Shown here: piece after piece, positions 10,856 to 20,880 of the stretch
Layout of the letters: every line of letters starts with the position of its first letter
Position numbering within the stretch: the first letter of the stretch is position 1
Source: an uncultured Bacteroidales bacterium
GTDB lineage: Bacteria; Bacteroidota; Bacteroidia; Bacteroidales; Paludibacteraceae
NCBI GenBank assembly: GCA_946411385.1
Contig: CAMKDV010000004.1
Coordinates: forward strand, 62,001-126,000
DNA length: 64,000 nucleotides
Direction of reading: 5' to 3'
Made by a program: the position numbers and the translations under genes
The notes under the pieces: model-generated
Databases searched by the model: none
Told to the model about the DNA's origin: nothing
What the model saw: the letters and a program-made list of their open reading frames with translations, nothing else

Positions 10856-10894
10856 AAAATGTATAGGTGATACTATCAAATGAAAATTGTCGTA

Positions 10895-12193
10895 TTACAA
10901 TGTGCGCGTCTCGAAAGTATTCACTTTCTGCGGCTCATAAGATGCCGTGACGCGTATATAGTTCTCAGTGAAACCTGCCATTTTTCCTTTGCTGTTCTTG
11001 CTTTCCCATAGCACGGTTACTGTTCTTCCTTTGTTTGCGGCATAGAATGCTTGCAGTTTGTTTGCCGACACCTCATGCAGTATGTCACTTCGGCGTTTGC
11101 GTTCTGCCGGTGATACGATAGGCAGATCCATTTCCACCATCCTGGTGCGCGCTCGTTCAGAATAGGTGAACACGTGCAGCTGACTGACGTCCAATCCTCT
11201 CACAAACGACAAATAATCCTCAAAGCACTCCTCTGTTTCTCCCCGTACGCCTACCATACAATCCACTCCTATAAATGCGTACGGAAGTCTTTCTTTTATT
11301 TTGTATACCCTATCGGCAAACTGTTCGCGGGTATAATGTCTTTTCATTATTGCCAGCACCTCATTGCTCCCCGACTGCAGCGGCAGATGAAAATGCGGTG
11401 CTATATGCCGACTTGATGCCACCAGGTCAATTATCTCTTCTGTCAACAGGTTCGGTTCACAACTGCCGATACGCAATCTATACTCTCCTGTCAGGCTATC
11501 CAGCGAGCGCAGCAAGTCAGCAAACGTCTCTCCTGTCGACCGCCCGAAATCGGCTATGTTCACTCCGGTCAGTACGATCTCGCGTGCACCTTCGTCTATT
11601 GCCCGTTGCGCCTCATCGTGTAGCGTACGGATATGCGGATTGCGCGACTTGCCGCGAGCCAGCGGGATGGTACAATATGTGCAAAAATAATTGCATCCGT
11701 CTTGTACTTTTAGGAAGCAACGAGTTCGGTCAGCGTGCGACACAGCTCCGTGGAAAGCATCTATCTCGCGTATCGGCGACGAGTGCACTTCCGTCATGCC
11801 TTTGCGTCTTGCGCTCAGCGTGGTTATCCGGTCTACTATATCCGCTATGTCAAATTTCTGCTCGTTACCGAGGATGATGTCGGCATCTTCCAAGCCTTTT
11901 ACCACTCCCGACTGTACTTTTTCCGGCGTCTGTTGAAGCTTGTCTGCTGCCAGTTGTGCATAACACCCTGTCACTATCAGCACAGATTCGGGATTCTCTC
12001 TGCGCATCCTGTGCAGCGCTTGTCTGCACTTATGATCCGCCACATCCGTTACCGAACATGTGTTCAACACGCAGATGTCAGCAGCTTCACCGTCCTGTGC
12101 GCGGGAATGCCCTTTCTCGAGAAGTGCTCTTCCCAACGCACTGGACTCAGCGAAATTGAGTTTACAGCCAAGGGTTACAAATCGTACTGTCAT
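10895..12193 (-). CDS. mtaB: tRNA t6A37 methylthiotransferase MtaB
   Basis: MtaB is a radical-SAM enzyme that adds a methylthio group to t6A37 of tRNA, giving ms2t6A. The 432-residue protein has the UPF0004 domain with cluster cysteines near Cys10 (TLGCKLNFAES), Cys46 and Cys77. The radical-SAM motif Cys167-x3-Cys171-x2-Cys174 lies in DGCNYFCTYCTIPLARG, followed by a TRAM-like C-terminus. LGCKLNF, rather than the usual GCQMN of MiaB/RimO, points to the MtaB branch. It lies 46 bp after the giant secreted-protein gene and 39 bp before rho, all on the minus strand; no -7 box is visible in either gap. Confidence 0.93.
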   Translation of the reverse strand: MTVRFVTLGCKLNFAESSALGRALLEKGHSRAQDGEAADICVLNTCSVTDVADHKCRQALHRMRRENPESVLIVTGCYAQLAADKLQQTPEKVQSGVVKGLEDADIILGNEQKFDIADIVDRITTLSARRKGMTEVHSSPIREIDAFHGAVSHADRTRCFLKVQDGCNYFCTYCTIPLARGKSRNPHIRTLHDEAQRAIDEGAREIVLTGVNIADFGRSTGETFADLLRSLDSLTGEYRLRIGSCEPNLLTEEIIDLVASSRHIAPHFHLPLQSGSNEVLAIMKRHYTREQFADRVYKIKERLPYAFIGVDCMVGVRGETEECFEDYLSFVRGLDVSQLHVFTYSERARTRMVEMDLPIVSPAERKRRSDILHEVSANKLQAFYAANKGRTVTVLWESKNSKGKMAGFTENYIRVTASYEPQKVNTFETRTL

Positions 12194-12239
12194 CCGCTCT
12201 TGTTGTCAGTCTCAGTATAAGTTGACTGTCAATGGCTCA

Positions 12240-15200
12240 TTAATAGAGCATCAACGTGAAACGGTACGTGTTGCCCGTTGCCTGGTCGGTTGCCATTACG
12301 ATAAATGTTCCTCTACCGAAGTTAGCCACAAACGATGCGGCCGGACCGCCTGACCAAACTTTCACACCGGCGGCAGTCTGTACCTCAATCTTGTACATGC
12401 TTGCCGGATAGATGGTGATGATAGGATTGGCGTTGGCATCAGCTATGTTAGGCGTGATCTTCGATGTAGAGTTGTAACCTACACTCACGGTACGTGCCGT
12501 AACAGTACACGGTGTGGTTGTTCCCTGTACCTCGACATGCTTGATCAATGCATAGTAGGTAGCCGATGCACCCGGAGCCAACGATTGGTCTTGCTGCTGT
12601 GGTACGAAATACCAGCCCCAGCCTTTCGCCTCGTCGTTACGCTCGCCGTCAGGATCATTCCAGTCGTCAAGCTTGCCAATCTGCTTGTACCACCATACAT
12701 CCTGATCGGCAGGTTCATTGCTCCACAAGTTGCGATAACGGTTCAGCACATCGTTCTTATCCACCATATACGTACCGCCTCCGTAGAGTACAACCACCGG
12801 CAGATAATCGTACAGCACGGTCTCGTACGACGAGGTCGAGTCAACATTGAACCATGCCTCGCGGGTAATCTCACCGCAATCGGATGTGATCAAGCAACGT
12901 ACGCCTACAGTAGTTGTCGTTCCGTCGATAGCCACGGTCGTATCCAGATCCATCCACATACCGCTGTTCTGCAGGTATGTCCATGTTACCTGTACGTTAG
13001 GAGCAAACGAAGGATCGCTCAAGACATTATCCAACGTCTTCAACGCTTTGCGGATCAGCACCGGCGAACCGCAATGAACGCTTACCGAACCTTCGAGCAG
13101 ATTTTCAGGTATATCGAACGTATAAACATCGATATCGTAGTTGGTTATCATCTTCTCCTTCGTGCCGTCGCCATGGTCGATCACTGTCGTATCCGACCAA
13201 ACGGTATGAGAGGTGATAGTATGATTATCCATTTCCGTACCCGGACAAACGGTCATTGTAATATCCGATGAGGTCTCTGGTATCTGATCCACGGTAAGTG
13301 TCAGATTGTAGATAACACTATCACAGCCTGAAGTGGCGTAATACTCCTTAGCCTCATATACACCTGCCTCATCCAACTGCATTCCGTGCCATTCATACAC
13401 TTCCGCCTCATAAATAGTAGCAGTTTCCATCGGGTTGGCCGTAGCCTGCTGTACAATCACGCGTAACTCACCTGCAATACTGTCGCAACCGTTGACGTTC
13501 TGCAACGTATCGTAATACAGACCTGCCGACGAGTACGTCTTGTGGTTCAACTCCCACTCAACCGAACCGCTACCGCAGATATACATGGTTTCCTTCACAC
13601 TTGTCATCGGGGCTTGACGCTCCAACTGCAACGTGTAAATCAGCGAGTCACAGCCTAAGGAAGAAGGAACGGTATAGGTATAAGTACCTGTCTGCGTATA
13701 CTTTGTACCATGCCATTCATATGTCTCACCGTTACATATCGTACGCGTCTCTACCGGCATAACAGTAGGATAAAATACGTCAACATGCAGGGTGTAGATG
13801 ATACTATCGCACTTGTCAGGCGTATTGTAATAGATAGTATCGTTGAACCATCCGTCGGTTGAGTACTGACGTCCACGCCACGTATAACTGCTGTTCGGAC
13901 AGATACGTACGTTAAGCGTATCGGCATACGCCGGCTTCAGCGTGATCACGTTGACTTTGTAATACAAGCTGTCGCAGTCCGTTCCCTTGTATTTGAGCGT
14001 ATCTGTATATACGCCGCTATCGCTGATCCACTTGCCACGCCATTGGATGGACGAACCGTCGCAAACGCGCACGCTGCTCTCCCATATGGTATCGGGCAAC
14101 TCACGCACATGCAGCGTCAGACGGTAGTATGCACTATCGCAACCGGTCTTGGCGTAAGTCAGCGTCGTATCGTAGATTCCTGCGGCTGAATATTCACGTC
14201 CGAACCACTCGTACGAACTATTGTAGCATATAGTAGCCTCAACGCGTGTGGTATCCTCAAGCGGCTTCTGTACAGTCAGTTTCAAGCAACTGATGATGGA
14301 GTCGCAATACGGTTTGAGGAAGGCACGAACTGTATCGTAGCGCACCTCGCTCACGCTAAAGTCTGCATATTCTACATTGTTCGGCTTCCAGCGGAAACTT
14401 GTCACATCAGCCTTACAGATGGTCGTATCCAGATTGTTGGTGTACGTCGGGCGGAATACGGTCACATTCATTTTGAAACGCAAGCTATCACAATCCGTCG
14501 TACCGGCATAACGAGCTGTGTCGTGGAAGGTATATACAGTCGTCAAAGCATCGTTCGACGATATCGGCCAGTCGCGCCCACGCCAACGATAAGTAGCAGC
14601 CGGACAGATCGAGTCTGTTTCCGTTGTATCGCGCACATCACGTATCAGCAACTTGAGCGTATAGAAGACGCTGTCGCAACCATAAGGCTCGGGATAATGC
14701 GTCGTATCGTTGTATGTGCCTGCTATATTGTAATACTTCCCGTGCCAGAGCAGCGAATCGCCATTGCAGAGGGTTATCTCTTCTATCGGTGCACTGACGG
14801 TATCAAGGCGTGTCGCATTCAAAGCGTAGCATATACTGTCTTTGTGCAGAATGGTAAAGAGGGTATCATAATGGTTGGTCGTACCCGCCGCGAGGATCGT
14901 ATCGTTGCGCCAGAACAATGTATCACCTACACAGTAGGAGAGGGTGTCATAAACATGCTCAACACGCATTACGTTCAGTTCGAGTGTGTACAACTCTTTG
15001 ATACATTGTGCATTCGGGTACAGGATAGTATCATTGCAGGTCGTATCGTTCGAGAACGATTTTCCTCGCCATGAATACGGCAAGTCGTACTCGTGAACAG
15101 TTGTTCGCAGCGTATCGAATGTTGCAGCATCGAAGAACGAGAGATGGAGCGTGTAGTAAACGCTATCACAACCATAGGGCTCCGGATAATGCGTTGTATC

Positions 15201-18200
15201 GCGGTATATACCGGCTTCTTTGTACCAAATGTTACGCCAGAGCAAGGAATCACCAAAGCACATCTTCACCGTATCCGGTACGGCACTCAAGGTATCCAGA
15301 CGCGTAGCGTTCAGGTAATAGTAGATACTATCGACACCTCCGATGGAGTAGACGGTATCATAATGGTTGGTCGTACCCGCCTCGATGATTGTATCGTTGT
15401 GCCAGAATAGCGTATCGCCTATACAGAACGCAGTAGTATCATATTTCTCCGTTACCTGCTCGATGGTCAAATTCAGAGTGAACAACGAGTCGACACAATG
15501 CTTCGTTCCTTCGTAGAATACGGTATCGCGACAATTGACGGTATCACGTGTCAGGCTCTGTCCGCGCCACAGGAACGGCAACGACAGAACGTGTACAGTT
15601 GTATCCAGCAGACTGTCTTTCTCCAACTTGAACTCCTTGAGATGCATCTCGTAGCGCACGCTATCGGTCGGCAAACCAAGATACTTACTCTCTACGAAAC
15701 GAATGGTATCGTAGTATACGCCCGTTGAATCGAGTGTCATGTTGTGCCATTCCAATACGTCACCGTCGCATATCGTATCTTTCTCAACCACTTTAGCTAC
15801 CAACTGTATCATGTAGCGTGAGCTGTCGCACTCGGCAAACATCGGATGAATATACGGAATGGTATCGAAGTATACACCCGGCTCCGTCAGCGTTTGGCCG
15901 CGCCACTCATAGGTGGGCTCTTCGGCAAAGTTAATCTCTTGCTCGTCATATATACTGTCCGTCATCCATGCCGGAACCCACGCGAAGTTGATACGGGTAG
16001 TCAGTTTCGAACGATAACTGAACACTACCGAGTAGGCCTCGTCAACCAGCTTGCGTACTGCACAATTATAAAGTACGCGCGTGCGCGACTCACCTGCAGC
16101 CAATGTGTCTTGCAGATGTTCGAACGGATCACGCTCCAAACAACTATGGTACAGATCGGCGTAAGTAACTGTCTGCTCGGTGGCTACGTTAGCAAAGTTG
16201 ATGACCAGAGCGTCAGAAACATGAGCCACAAGGCTGTCTTCGGGTATCGAGAACGCATACCAGCGTCCTTCCGAGCTCTGATGCAGGTTGCCGTACTGCC
16301 AATCGATAGTTATAGGATCCAAACATACTTCGCCTATCTCGCAAAGATCGGCACTGAGCAAGATGTCGATCTTCGCATCCGAAGTCAAACGAACGAGCGG
16401 CGTCTTGTCGCGCATCTTCTCCAGATCGGCACGTGTGATCGTACGATAGATCGAATCGCCCACATTGATTGTCATATTGCGTGTGGTCATCGCGTGAGTA
16501 ACTACATATTCCCATGCCAACTCGCCATACAGATGAGCAACCTTGGTATCCATGTTACGTACGCGAATCGTAGCTTCTTGCCAGCATGTGTCTGCCAACA
16601 GCGAACCAACGTTCACTGTGTACCAAACGCTGTCAGGCATCTGATTTTCCAACAAGATATTGGGCACTACTTCTACTTCATTCTCCACAAAGATCGGACC
16701 GAACGGCTCATATTCCTTACCGTTCAGGCAGACTTTGGTCTGTTGCGTCGAGCTGATCTGTAAGTAAGCATAATCCGAACTTACGCCAAGCAACATGTCT
16801 GCAGGTATTTCCTTGCGAACGGTATCACCTACAGCAATCTTCGTGCTGCGCGAGAGCAGTTCCTCACCACCGCACGAGCCGTAAGCCGTCACGCTTACTA
16901 CATCCAACTCCGTAGCCGAGAGGTTGATGACTTCCACGGTAAGCATCGTGTCCATCTTGCTCAAGCGGCTTACGTCATAACGATACCACTTCGTCTCACC
17001 TGCCTCCTGAATGGTGCAGCCCAGATCTTCACGAATAGCGTGCGAGCAGTCCTGACCGGAGTTAGGATTGTACAACTCTGCCTCGAAGGTGAAGCAACCG
17101 GTACTGGTCAGCATCACAATGATTGAATCCTGGCTCACCATCTGCTCTATCATCGAGCGCTCCAACAGTTTGTAGCGGTCTTGACCTGCACTGAGGCTGA
17201 TAGTCTGCTCAAGCGGCTTGGAGGTAATCGGGCAATGGTAATATATCATACCCTTCACGGTCTGCGCACCACAGTCACCTACGCTTACATGCGAACGGAT
17301 GGACAGTTGCGGATCTTTGCGGAGCGTGTCGAGTTCGGCGCCCGTGATGACATAGAAGATGGTATCACCCACGTTCGCACCCGCAACCGGATAGGTATAT
17401 TCCGTATCGAAGGTGAGGTTCACTTTGCGATCGTCGTCCGGACAAGCAATCTCGTCGAACGGCTCGGGATCATCCAATCGTGCCTCAAAATGTACAGCGG
17501 TGCAGGTACTCAGGCGAACCCATATACGGCTACCCATAGTCTCGAACATCGAGTACGGGATAGTGCGGGTTGACTGAGCGTTTGCTTCTATACGGAGAGC
17601 TGCAGTCTGTGGCTGTTCGCACGGGCAATCCGGTGCGTACGCTACCTCCAGCGAACAAGCCTCAGAGGTCTTGTTCTTCATTATCAGCGTAATATCTTTC
17701 TTTAGTTGCTTGGCTTGAGTCAGATCTACCTCATACCACAAGCTCTTGTCTGCCTCCTGATCATGACCGGTCACCCAGTTGAATGTGATAGGCATCTGGC
17801 ATGATACACCGGCATCGGGCTGAATCATCTCTACGCGGAAACTGTAATCGAGACACGAACCGGTAGCGATGATACGTATATAGCCCGTTTCTACGTTAGG
17901 ATCGAGTTGGCGGAGCATGTCGCGTGACATCGTCTTGCTGTAGGTGCTGTCGCCCTGAAGCGAGAACGAACGTTTTTGTCCGCCGATAGAGTCCGGGCAT
18001 TCTACGATGAACATTCCTTCGAAGGATATATTCGTGCCGCAGTGGTTGGTAATCACGATCTTCGGCATGAGCGTTGTAGAACGCAGCGTATCCATATCAA
18101 GGGCTATCCATGTGGTATCTTTCGTTTCAGTGCTCTGAATACGCATACCGTTCTCCCAATCATAAGGTATTGCATACAAGCAAGCGCTATCGGGAGCCAC

Positions 18201-20630
18201 ATGTTCGCGAGCCACCATCTCGCCGTACAGCGTCACGTTCTGCTCGGCAGTAACGGCTACATAGATATATGCCGAACCGAGCATAGCAAACGTGCTGTAG
18301 TCGATCTTTCTTTCCATGCTCTCGCCACCTGCGATAGTACGCTTTTGCGTCATCAGGTCTGCGTATGGGCAGTCGAATGCCAAATCCGCCGTGACGGACA
18401 TCGTCTCATTCGAGCGGTTAGTGATACGTACGAATACATCCGAGCGGGTGGCTTTGGCCTCGGCTATATCAATGCTGTACCAATACGTACCGGGCGTACC
18501 GGGTTCGTCTACGTTCTGGAGAATGTCTTTGTTCCATTCAAAGTCGCGTGCCGTCAAACATGCAGTACCCTCGTTGGTGCTCTTCAATCGAGCGCTGAAC
18601 GAGAACGGTTGCTCAGCCCACATACGTACGTAGATATATTCGGCACTCACACCGTCCACCATGCTCTTGTCAATCTGAGCTACGTTCGATGCGCCTGCGG
18701 CAAGCGTAACAGACTGTTTCTGTACGCTGTAAGCAGGGCACTCGAAAGATACTTCGCCATTGATGGTCACGCTCTTGTTACCCAAGTTCGTTACTACTAC
18801 CTCCGGTAGCATCTTTCTGCCGCGCAGGTCCTCCACCTTGATCTTGTAAAGCAGCGTGTCACCCAAGTCGGCTGTATCGCGCACGCCTCCCACCATCGTG
18901 ATATGGGTATATGGGTAGGTGTACTCACCATCTACCAGCAGACGATAGGCATCAGCACAAGCGTCAGCTTCCCATACCGGGCCGCTCTCCACATCCACAG
19001 CCTCTGCAAATACATGCACAGCCTGCTCTGCGGTCAGCTTGACATATACCACGCTGTCTGCAATCGACTTCAGCATACCCGAACCGATTGTTCTGGTCAG
19101 CGTGTCACGTGCTGCGAGGTTGGTCTCGTAGCTCGTCACACCCGTCGACGGACAGTTCAAACTGATGTCAATGCTTGACGGGTTAACCACATCGCTCATA
19201 TTCACAATATTGACTTTCAAGTCCTTACGTATTTCAGAACGCATCACGTCACGCATATCAATTGCATACCACTTGCTCTTGTTGGCAGCCTGGTCGTTAC
19301 CGTCTTCCCAGTTGAAAGCGATAGCCTCCAAACAGCCCGGGTCAGACACACCGCTCTCCGACACTTGTGCATATGTATGCACCGGTTGCTCCGAACGGAT
19401 GATATAGTACACGTCATGCACATTCATACGGATGAACATGCTGGCGTTCTCATGACGATACCAATCTTCGTTAGCATGGAGCGCTATATCCTTGCTCTCT
19501 TCCTCGCCGGCAGCCTGCGCCGTGAGGTGTGCGGTAAACGGAATGTCACTCAGGTTGACGATATGATAAGCCATATCCGGACCTTCATAGTCGTACAACG
19601 TATCCAGCGAGAGATGATACCAGAACTCGCCGGCAGGCTGATCGTTACCGTTAATCCAGTCGAACTCAAACGCCGTAGCCTTGCTCAAACCGTCGCGATC
19701 CACAGCCACGGTATGATCCGGACGCTTAGTCGTCACCTGACCGCCTAGAGGGCAGTAGAACTTAACGAACACATCCTCCGCACCGGCATCGCTCATCAGT
19801 TTCGACATCTCGCCGGGCGTGAAGGTGAGGGTCTCGCCGTCACCTACCAGGTAGCGCTTGAGCAACTGAGGATCTTCCAAATCAAGCTGGAAGCCGCAAT
19901 TCTCACCTACCCACATACGCAGCGTATTGCCATTGCCGCCATTATCCCAGCTAATCAGCACCGTATCAGCAATCCACGTGCTCAACGGAATAATATGCAC
20001 GGTTGAGCCATCGGCGTCAGGTACTGTTATCTTGTCACCTACACGGACATACTCTGCGCCCTCCATGCAGTCCTCAATATCATCGCCCGTGATAGGCGTG
20101 ATCTCTACAGGCTCATCCTCAGGATCGGGAGCTACCGCTTCGGGGATAGTGATTTTCACGTAGGCATAAGTCTCATACAAAATACCGTACGCCATCAGCA
20201 AGGTCTTGTACTTGTTACTGATAATCAACTCATAGCCATGTACGCCTCCACGTTCGGTCTCGTCGAACTTTACGGTAAACGGCATAGTGACGCCGTTATC
20301 CTTCTCAATCATTTTCACTGCGGCCTCGAGTGTGTGATCGCTGTACGGTATACCATCGCAATGGAAATCCACTTCGGCTTTCAGCACCTCACCCGTTACA
20401 TCCGAGGGGTAGAATACGCCCATAGGCAGCAAGTCCAAGCTAATCTTGAACCAATGCTCACCTGCCTCACTAATGGTCAGAGGGGTACTCGTATCGCTGA
20501 TCACCTGAGGCGTCAGACACGATGAACCGGCCTCTTGCGAGCGGAGCGACAACGGGAATACCAAAAGCAATACAAACAGCAATCCTAAGGCACGCGACAT
20601 CATGCGTGACCCACAAATCGAGCTCTTCAT
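12240..20630 (-). CDS. Giant secreted repeat protein, probable T9SS cargo (about 2,796 aa)
   Basis: The chosen ATG at 20630 (MKSSICGSRMMSRALGLLFVLLLVFPLSLRSQ) gives a clean signal peptide and lies about 105 nt after the predicted start site of its promoter; ATG 20663 is an alternative. The N-terminal two thirds hold about 12 repeats of 110-150 residues. Their pattern is an acidic segment with an aromatic W, WYxIDM, VxITNxS, CP, a GxSxxRxI turn, then VYVRLTAEQ. The C-terminal third holds about 16 repeats of 50-60 residues with C.G..YxWRG, GxYxDT and GCDSxxYxLxL. These WRG/GCDS repeats are typical of large Bacteroidota surface proteins. The end (ITIYPASMYKIEVQT ... GTFIVMATD ... FTLMLY) resembles a divergent type A T9SS sorting domain. 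No enzymatic motif is seen; an adhesin or structural role is inference. Confidence 0.85.
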   Translation of the reverse strand: MKSSICGSRMMSRALGLLFVLLLVFPLSLRSQEAGSSCLTPQVISDTSTPLTISEAGEHWFKISLDLLPMGVFYPSDVTGEVLKAEVDFHCDGIPYSDHTLEAAVKMIEKDNGVTMPFTVKFDETERGGVHGYELIISNKYKTLLMAYGILYETYAYVKITIPEAVAPDPEDEPVEITPITGDDIEDCMEGAEYVRVGDKITVPDADGSTVHIIPLSTWIADTVLISWDNGGNGNTLRMWVGENCGFQLDLEDPQLLKRYLVGDGETLTFTPGEMSKLMSDAGAEDVFVKFYCPLGGQVTTKRPDHTVAVDRDGLSKATAFEFDWINGNDQPAGEFWYHLSLDTLYDYEGPDMAYHIVNLSDIPFTAHLTAQAAGEEESKDIALHANEDWYRHENASMFIRMNVHDVYYIIRSEQPVHTYAQVSESGVSDPGCLEAIAFNWEDGNDQAANKSKWYAIDMRDVMRSEIRKDLKVNIVNMSDVVNPSSIDISLNCPSTGVTSYETNLAARDTLTRTIGSGMLKSIADSVVYVKLTAEQAVHVFAEAVDVESGPVWEADACADAYRLLVDGEYTYPYTHITMVGGVRDTADLGDTLLYKIKVEDLRGRKMLPEVVVTNLGNKSVTINGEVSFECPAYSVQKQSVTLAAGASNVAQIDKSMVDGVSAEYIYVRMWAEQPFSFSARLKSTNEGTACLTARDFEWNKDILQNVDEPGTPGTYWYSIDIAEAKATRSDVFVRITNRSNETMSVTADLAFDCPYADLMTQKRTIAGGESMERKIDYSTFAMLGSAYIYVAVTAEQNVTLYGEMVAREHVAPDSACLYAIPYDWENGMRIQSTETKDTTWIALDMDTLRSTTLMPKIVITNHCGTNISFEGMFIVECPDSIGGQKRSFSLQGDSTYSKTMSRDMLRQLDPNVETGYIRIIATGSCLDYSFRVEMIQPDAGVSCQMPITFNWVTGHDQEADKSLWYEVDLTQAKQLKKDITLIMKNKTSEACSLEVAYAPDCPCEQPQTAALRIEANAQSTRTIPYSMFETMGSRIWVRLSTCTAVHFEARLDDPEPFDEIACPDDDRKVNLTFDTEYTYPVAGANVGDTIFYVITGAELDTLRKDPQLSIRSHVSVGDCGAQTVKGMIYYHCPITSKPLEQTISLSAGQDRYKLLERSMIEQMVSQDSIIVMLTSTGCFTFEAELYNPNSGQDCSHAIREDLGCTIQEAGETKWYRYDVSRLSKMDTMLTVEVINLSATELDVVSVTAYGSCGGEELLSRSTKIAVGDTVRKEIPADMLLGVSSDYAYLQISSTQQTKVCLNGKEYEPFGPIFVENEVEVVPNILLENQMPDSVWYTVNVGSLLADTCWQEATIRVRNMDTKVAHLYGELAWEYVVTHAMTTRNMTINVGDSIYRTITRADLEKMRDKTPLVRLTSDAKIDILLSADLCEIGEVCLDPITIDWQYGNLHQSSEGRWYAFSIPEDSLVAHVSDALVINFANVATEQTVTYADLYHSCLERDPFEHLQDTLAAGESRTRVLYNCAVRKLVDEAYSVVFSYRSKLTTRINFAWVPAWMTDSIYDEQEINFAEEPTYEWRGQTLTEPGVYFDTIPYIHPMFAECDSSRYMIQLVAKVVEKDTICDGDVLEWHNMTLDSTGVYYDTIRFVESKYLGLPTDSVRYEMHLKEFKLEKDSLLDTTVHVLSLPFLWRGQSLTRDTVNCRDTVFYEGTKHCVDSLFTLNLTIEQVTEKYDTTAFCIGDTLFWHNDTIIEAGTTNHYDTVYSIGGVDSIYYYLNATRLDTLSAVPDTVKMCFGDSLLWRNIWYKEAGIYRDTTHYPEPYGCDSVYYTLHLSFFDAATFDTLRTTVHEYDLPYSWRGKSFSNDTTCNDTILYPNAQCIKELYTLELNVMRVEHVYDTLSYCVGDTLFWRNDTILAAGTTNHYDTLFTILHKDSICYALNATRLDTVSAPIEEITLCNGDSLLWHGKYYNIAGTYNDTTHYPEPYGCDSVFYTLKLLIRDVRDTTETDSICPAATYRWRGRDWPISSNDALTTVYTFHDTARYAGTTDCDSLRFKMNVTVFRPTYTNNLDTTICKADVTSFRWKPNNVEYADFSVSEVRYDTVRAFLKPYCDSIISCLKLTVQKPLEDTTRVEATICYNSSYEWFGREYSAAGIYDTTLTYAKTGCDSAYYRLTLHVRELPDTIWESSVRVCDGSSIQWRGKWISDSGVYTDTLKYKGTDCDSLYYKVNVITLKPAYADTLNVRICPNSSYTWRGRQYSTDGWFNDTIYYNTPDKCDSIIYTLHVDVFYPTVMPVETRTICNGETYEWHGTKYTQTGTYTYTVPSSLGCDSLIYTLQLERQAPMTSVKETMYICGSGSVEWELNHKTYSSAGLYYDTLQNVNGCDSIAGELRVIVQQATANPMETATIYEAEVYEWHGMQLDEAGVYEAKEYYATSGCDSVIYNLTLTVDQIPETSSDITMTVCPGTEMDNHTITSHTVWSDTTVIDHGDGTKEKMITNYDIDVYTFDIPENLLEGSVSVHCGSPVLIRKALKTLDNVLSDPSFAPNVQVTWTYLQNSGMWMDLDTTVAIDGTTTTVGVRCLITSDCGEITREAWFNVDSTSSYETVLYDYLPVVVLYGGGTYMVDKNDVLNRYRNLWSNEPADQDVWWYKQIGKLDDWNDPDGERNDEAKGWGWYFVPQQQDQSLAPGASATYYALIKHVEVQGTTTPCTVTARTVSVGYNSTSKITPNIADANANPIITIYPASMYKIEVQTAAGVKVWSGGPAASFVANFGRGTFIVMATDQATGNTYRFTLMLY
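14610..15600 (-). repeat. Segmental duplication of three WRG/GCDS repeats (period about 490-500 bp)
   Basis: Two consecutive blocks, about 15105-15600 and 14610-15104, each encode the same ordered trio of repeats. The trio is a SLPFLWRGQ/DLPYSWRGK type, a GDTLFW(H/R)NDTI..GTTNHYDT type and a GDSLLW..TTHYPEPYGCDSV type. DNA landmarks recur at offsets of about 491-498 bp: atggttggtc at 14871 and 15363, and caaccata(a/g)ggctc near 14677 and 15169. The similarity is clearly higher than between other repeats of the gene, so this is a recent duplication of a three-repeat unit. Confidence 0.75.
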
Positions 20631-20740
20631 CTGTTTCAAATTTGATAAAACACTCTGTATCATCTTCTTATAATATATTTCACAACAACTTGCACGGTAC
20701 ATACGCGCCCGCATGTAGGCATATGTACACAATTTCACTA

Positions 20741-20772
20741 CAAAGTTACAAAAAAAATCCGATATTTGCAAA
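20741..20772 (-). promoter_or_regulatory. Bacteroidota-type promoter of the giant secreted-protein gene
   Basis: On the minus strand, TTTG (20772-20769) and TAACTTTG (20748-20741) are separated by 20 bp. This matches the sigma-ABfr consensus TTTG / TAnnTTTG. The predicted start site is near 20735, giving a leader of about 105 nt to ATG 20630. Confidence 0.8.
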
Positions 20773-20838
20773 TTTTTTCAGAGAAAAATGACTATTTTTT
20801 GAAATTTTCCTTTTTTAAGAATATTCGCATTAAAATTA

Positions 20839-20870
20839 TTTGGACTTTTCAGTTTTTTTTCGTACCTTTG
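20839..20870 (+). promoter_or_regulatory. Bacteroidota-type promoter of the AraC-family gene
   Basis: TTTG at 20839-20842 and TACCTTTG at 20863-20870 have a 20-bp spacer. Transcription should start near 20875, only about five bases before the ATG at 20881. The mRNA would then be nearly leaderless, unless the second ATG at 20896 is used. Confidence 0.8.
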
Positions 20871-20880
20871 TACCCGTCTA

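Noticed and set aside
15846..16763. + strand frame of about 305 codons inside the giant gene
   Set aside because: It is antisense to clear repeats in the minus frame and has no motif of its own.
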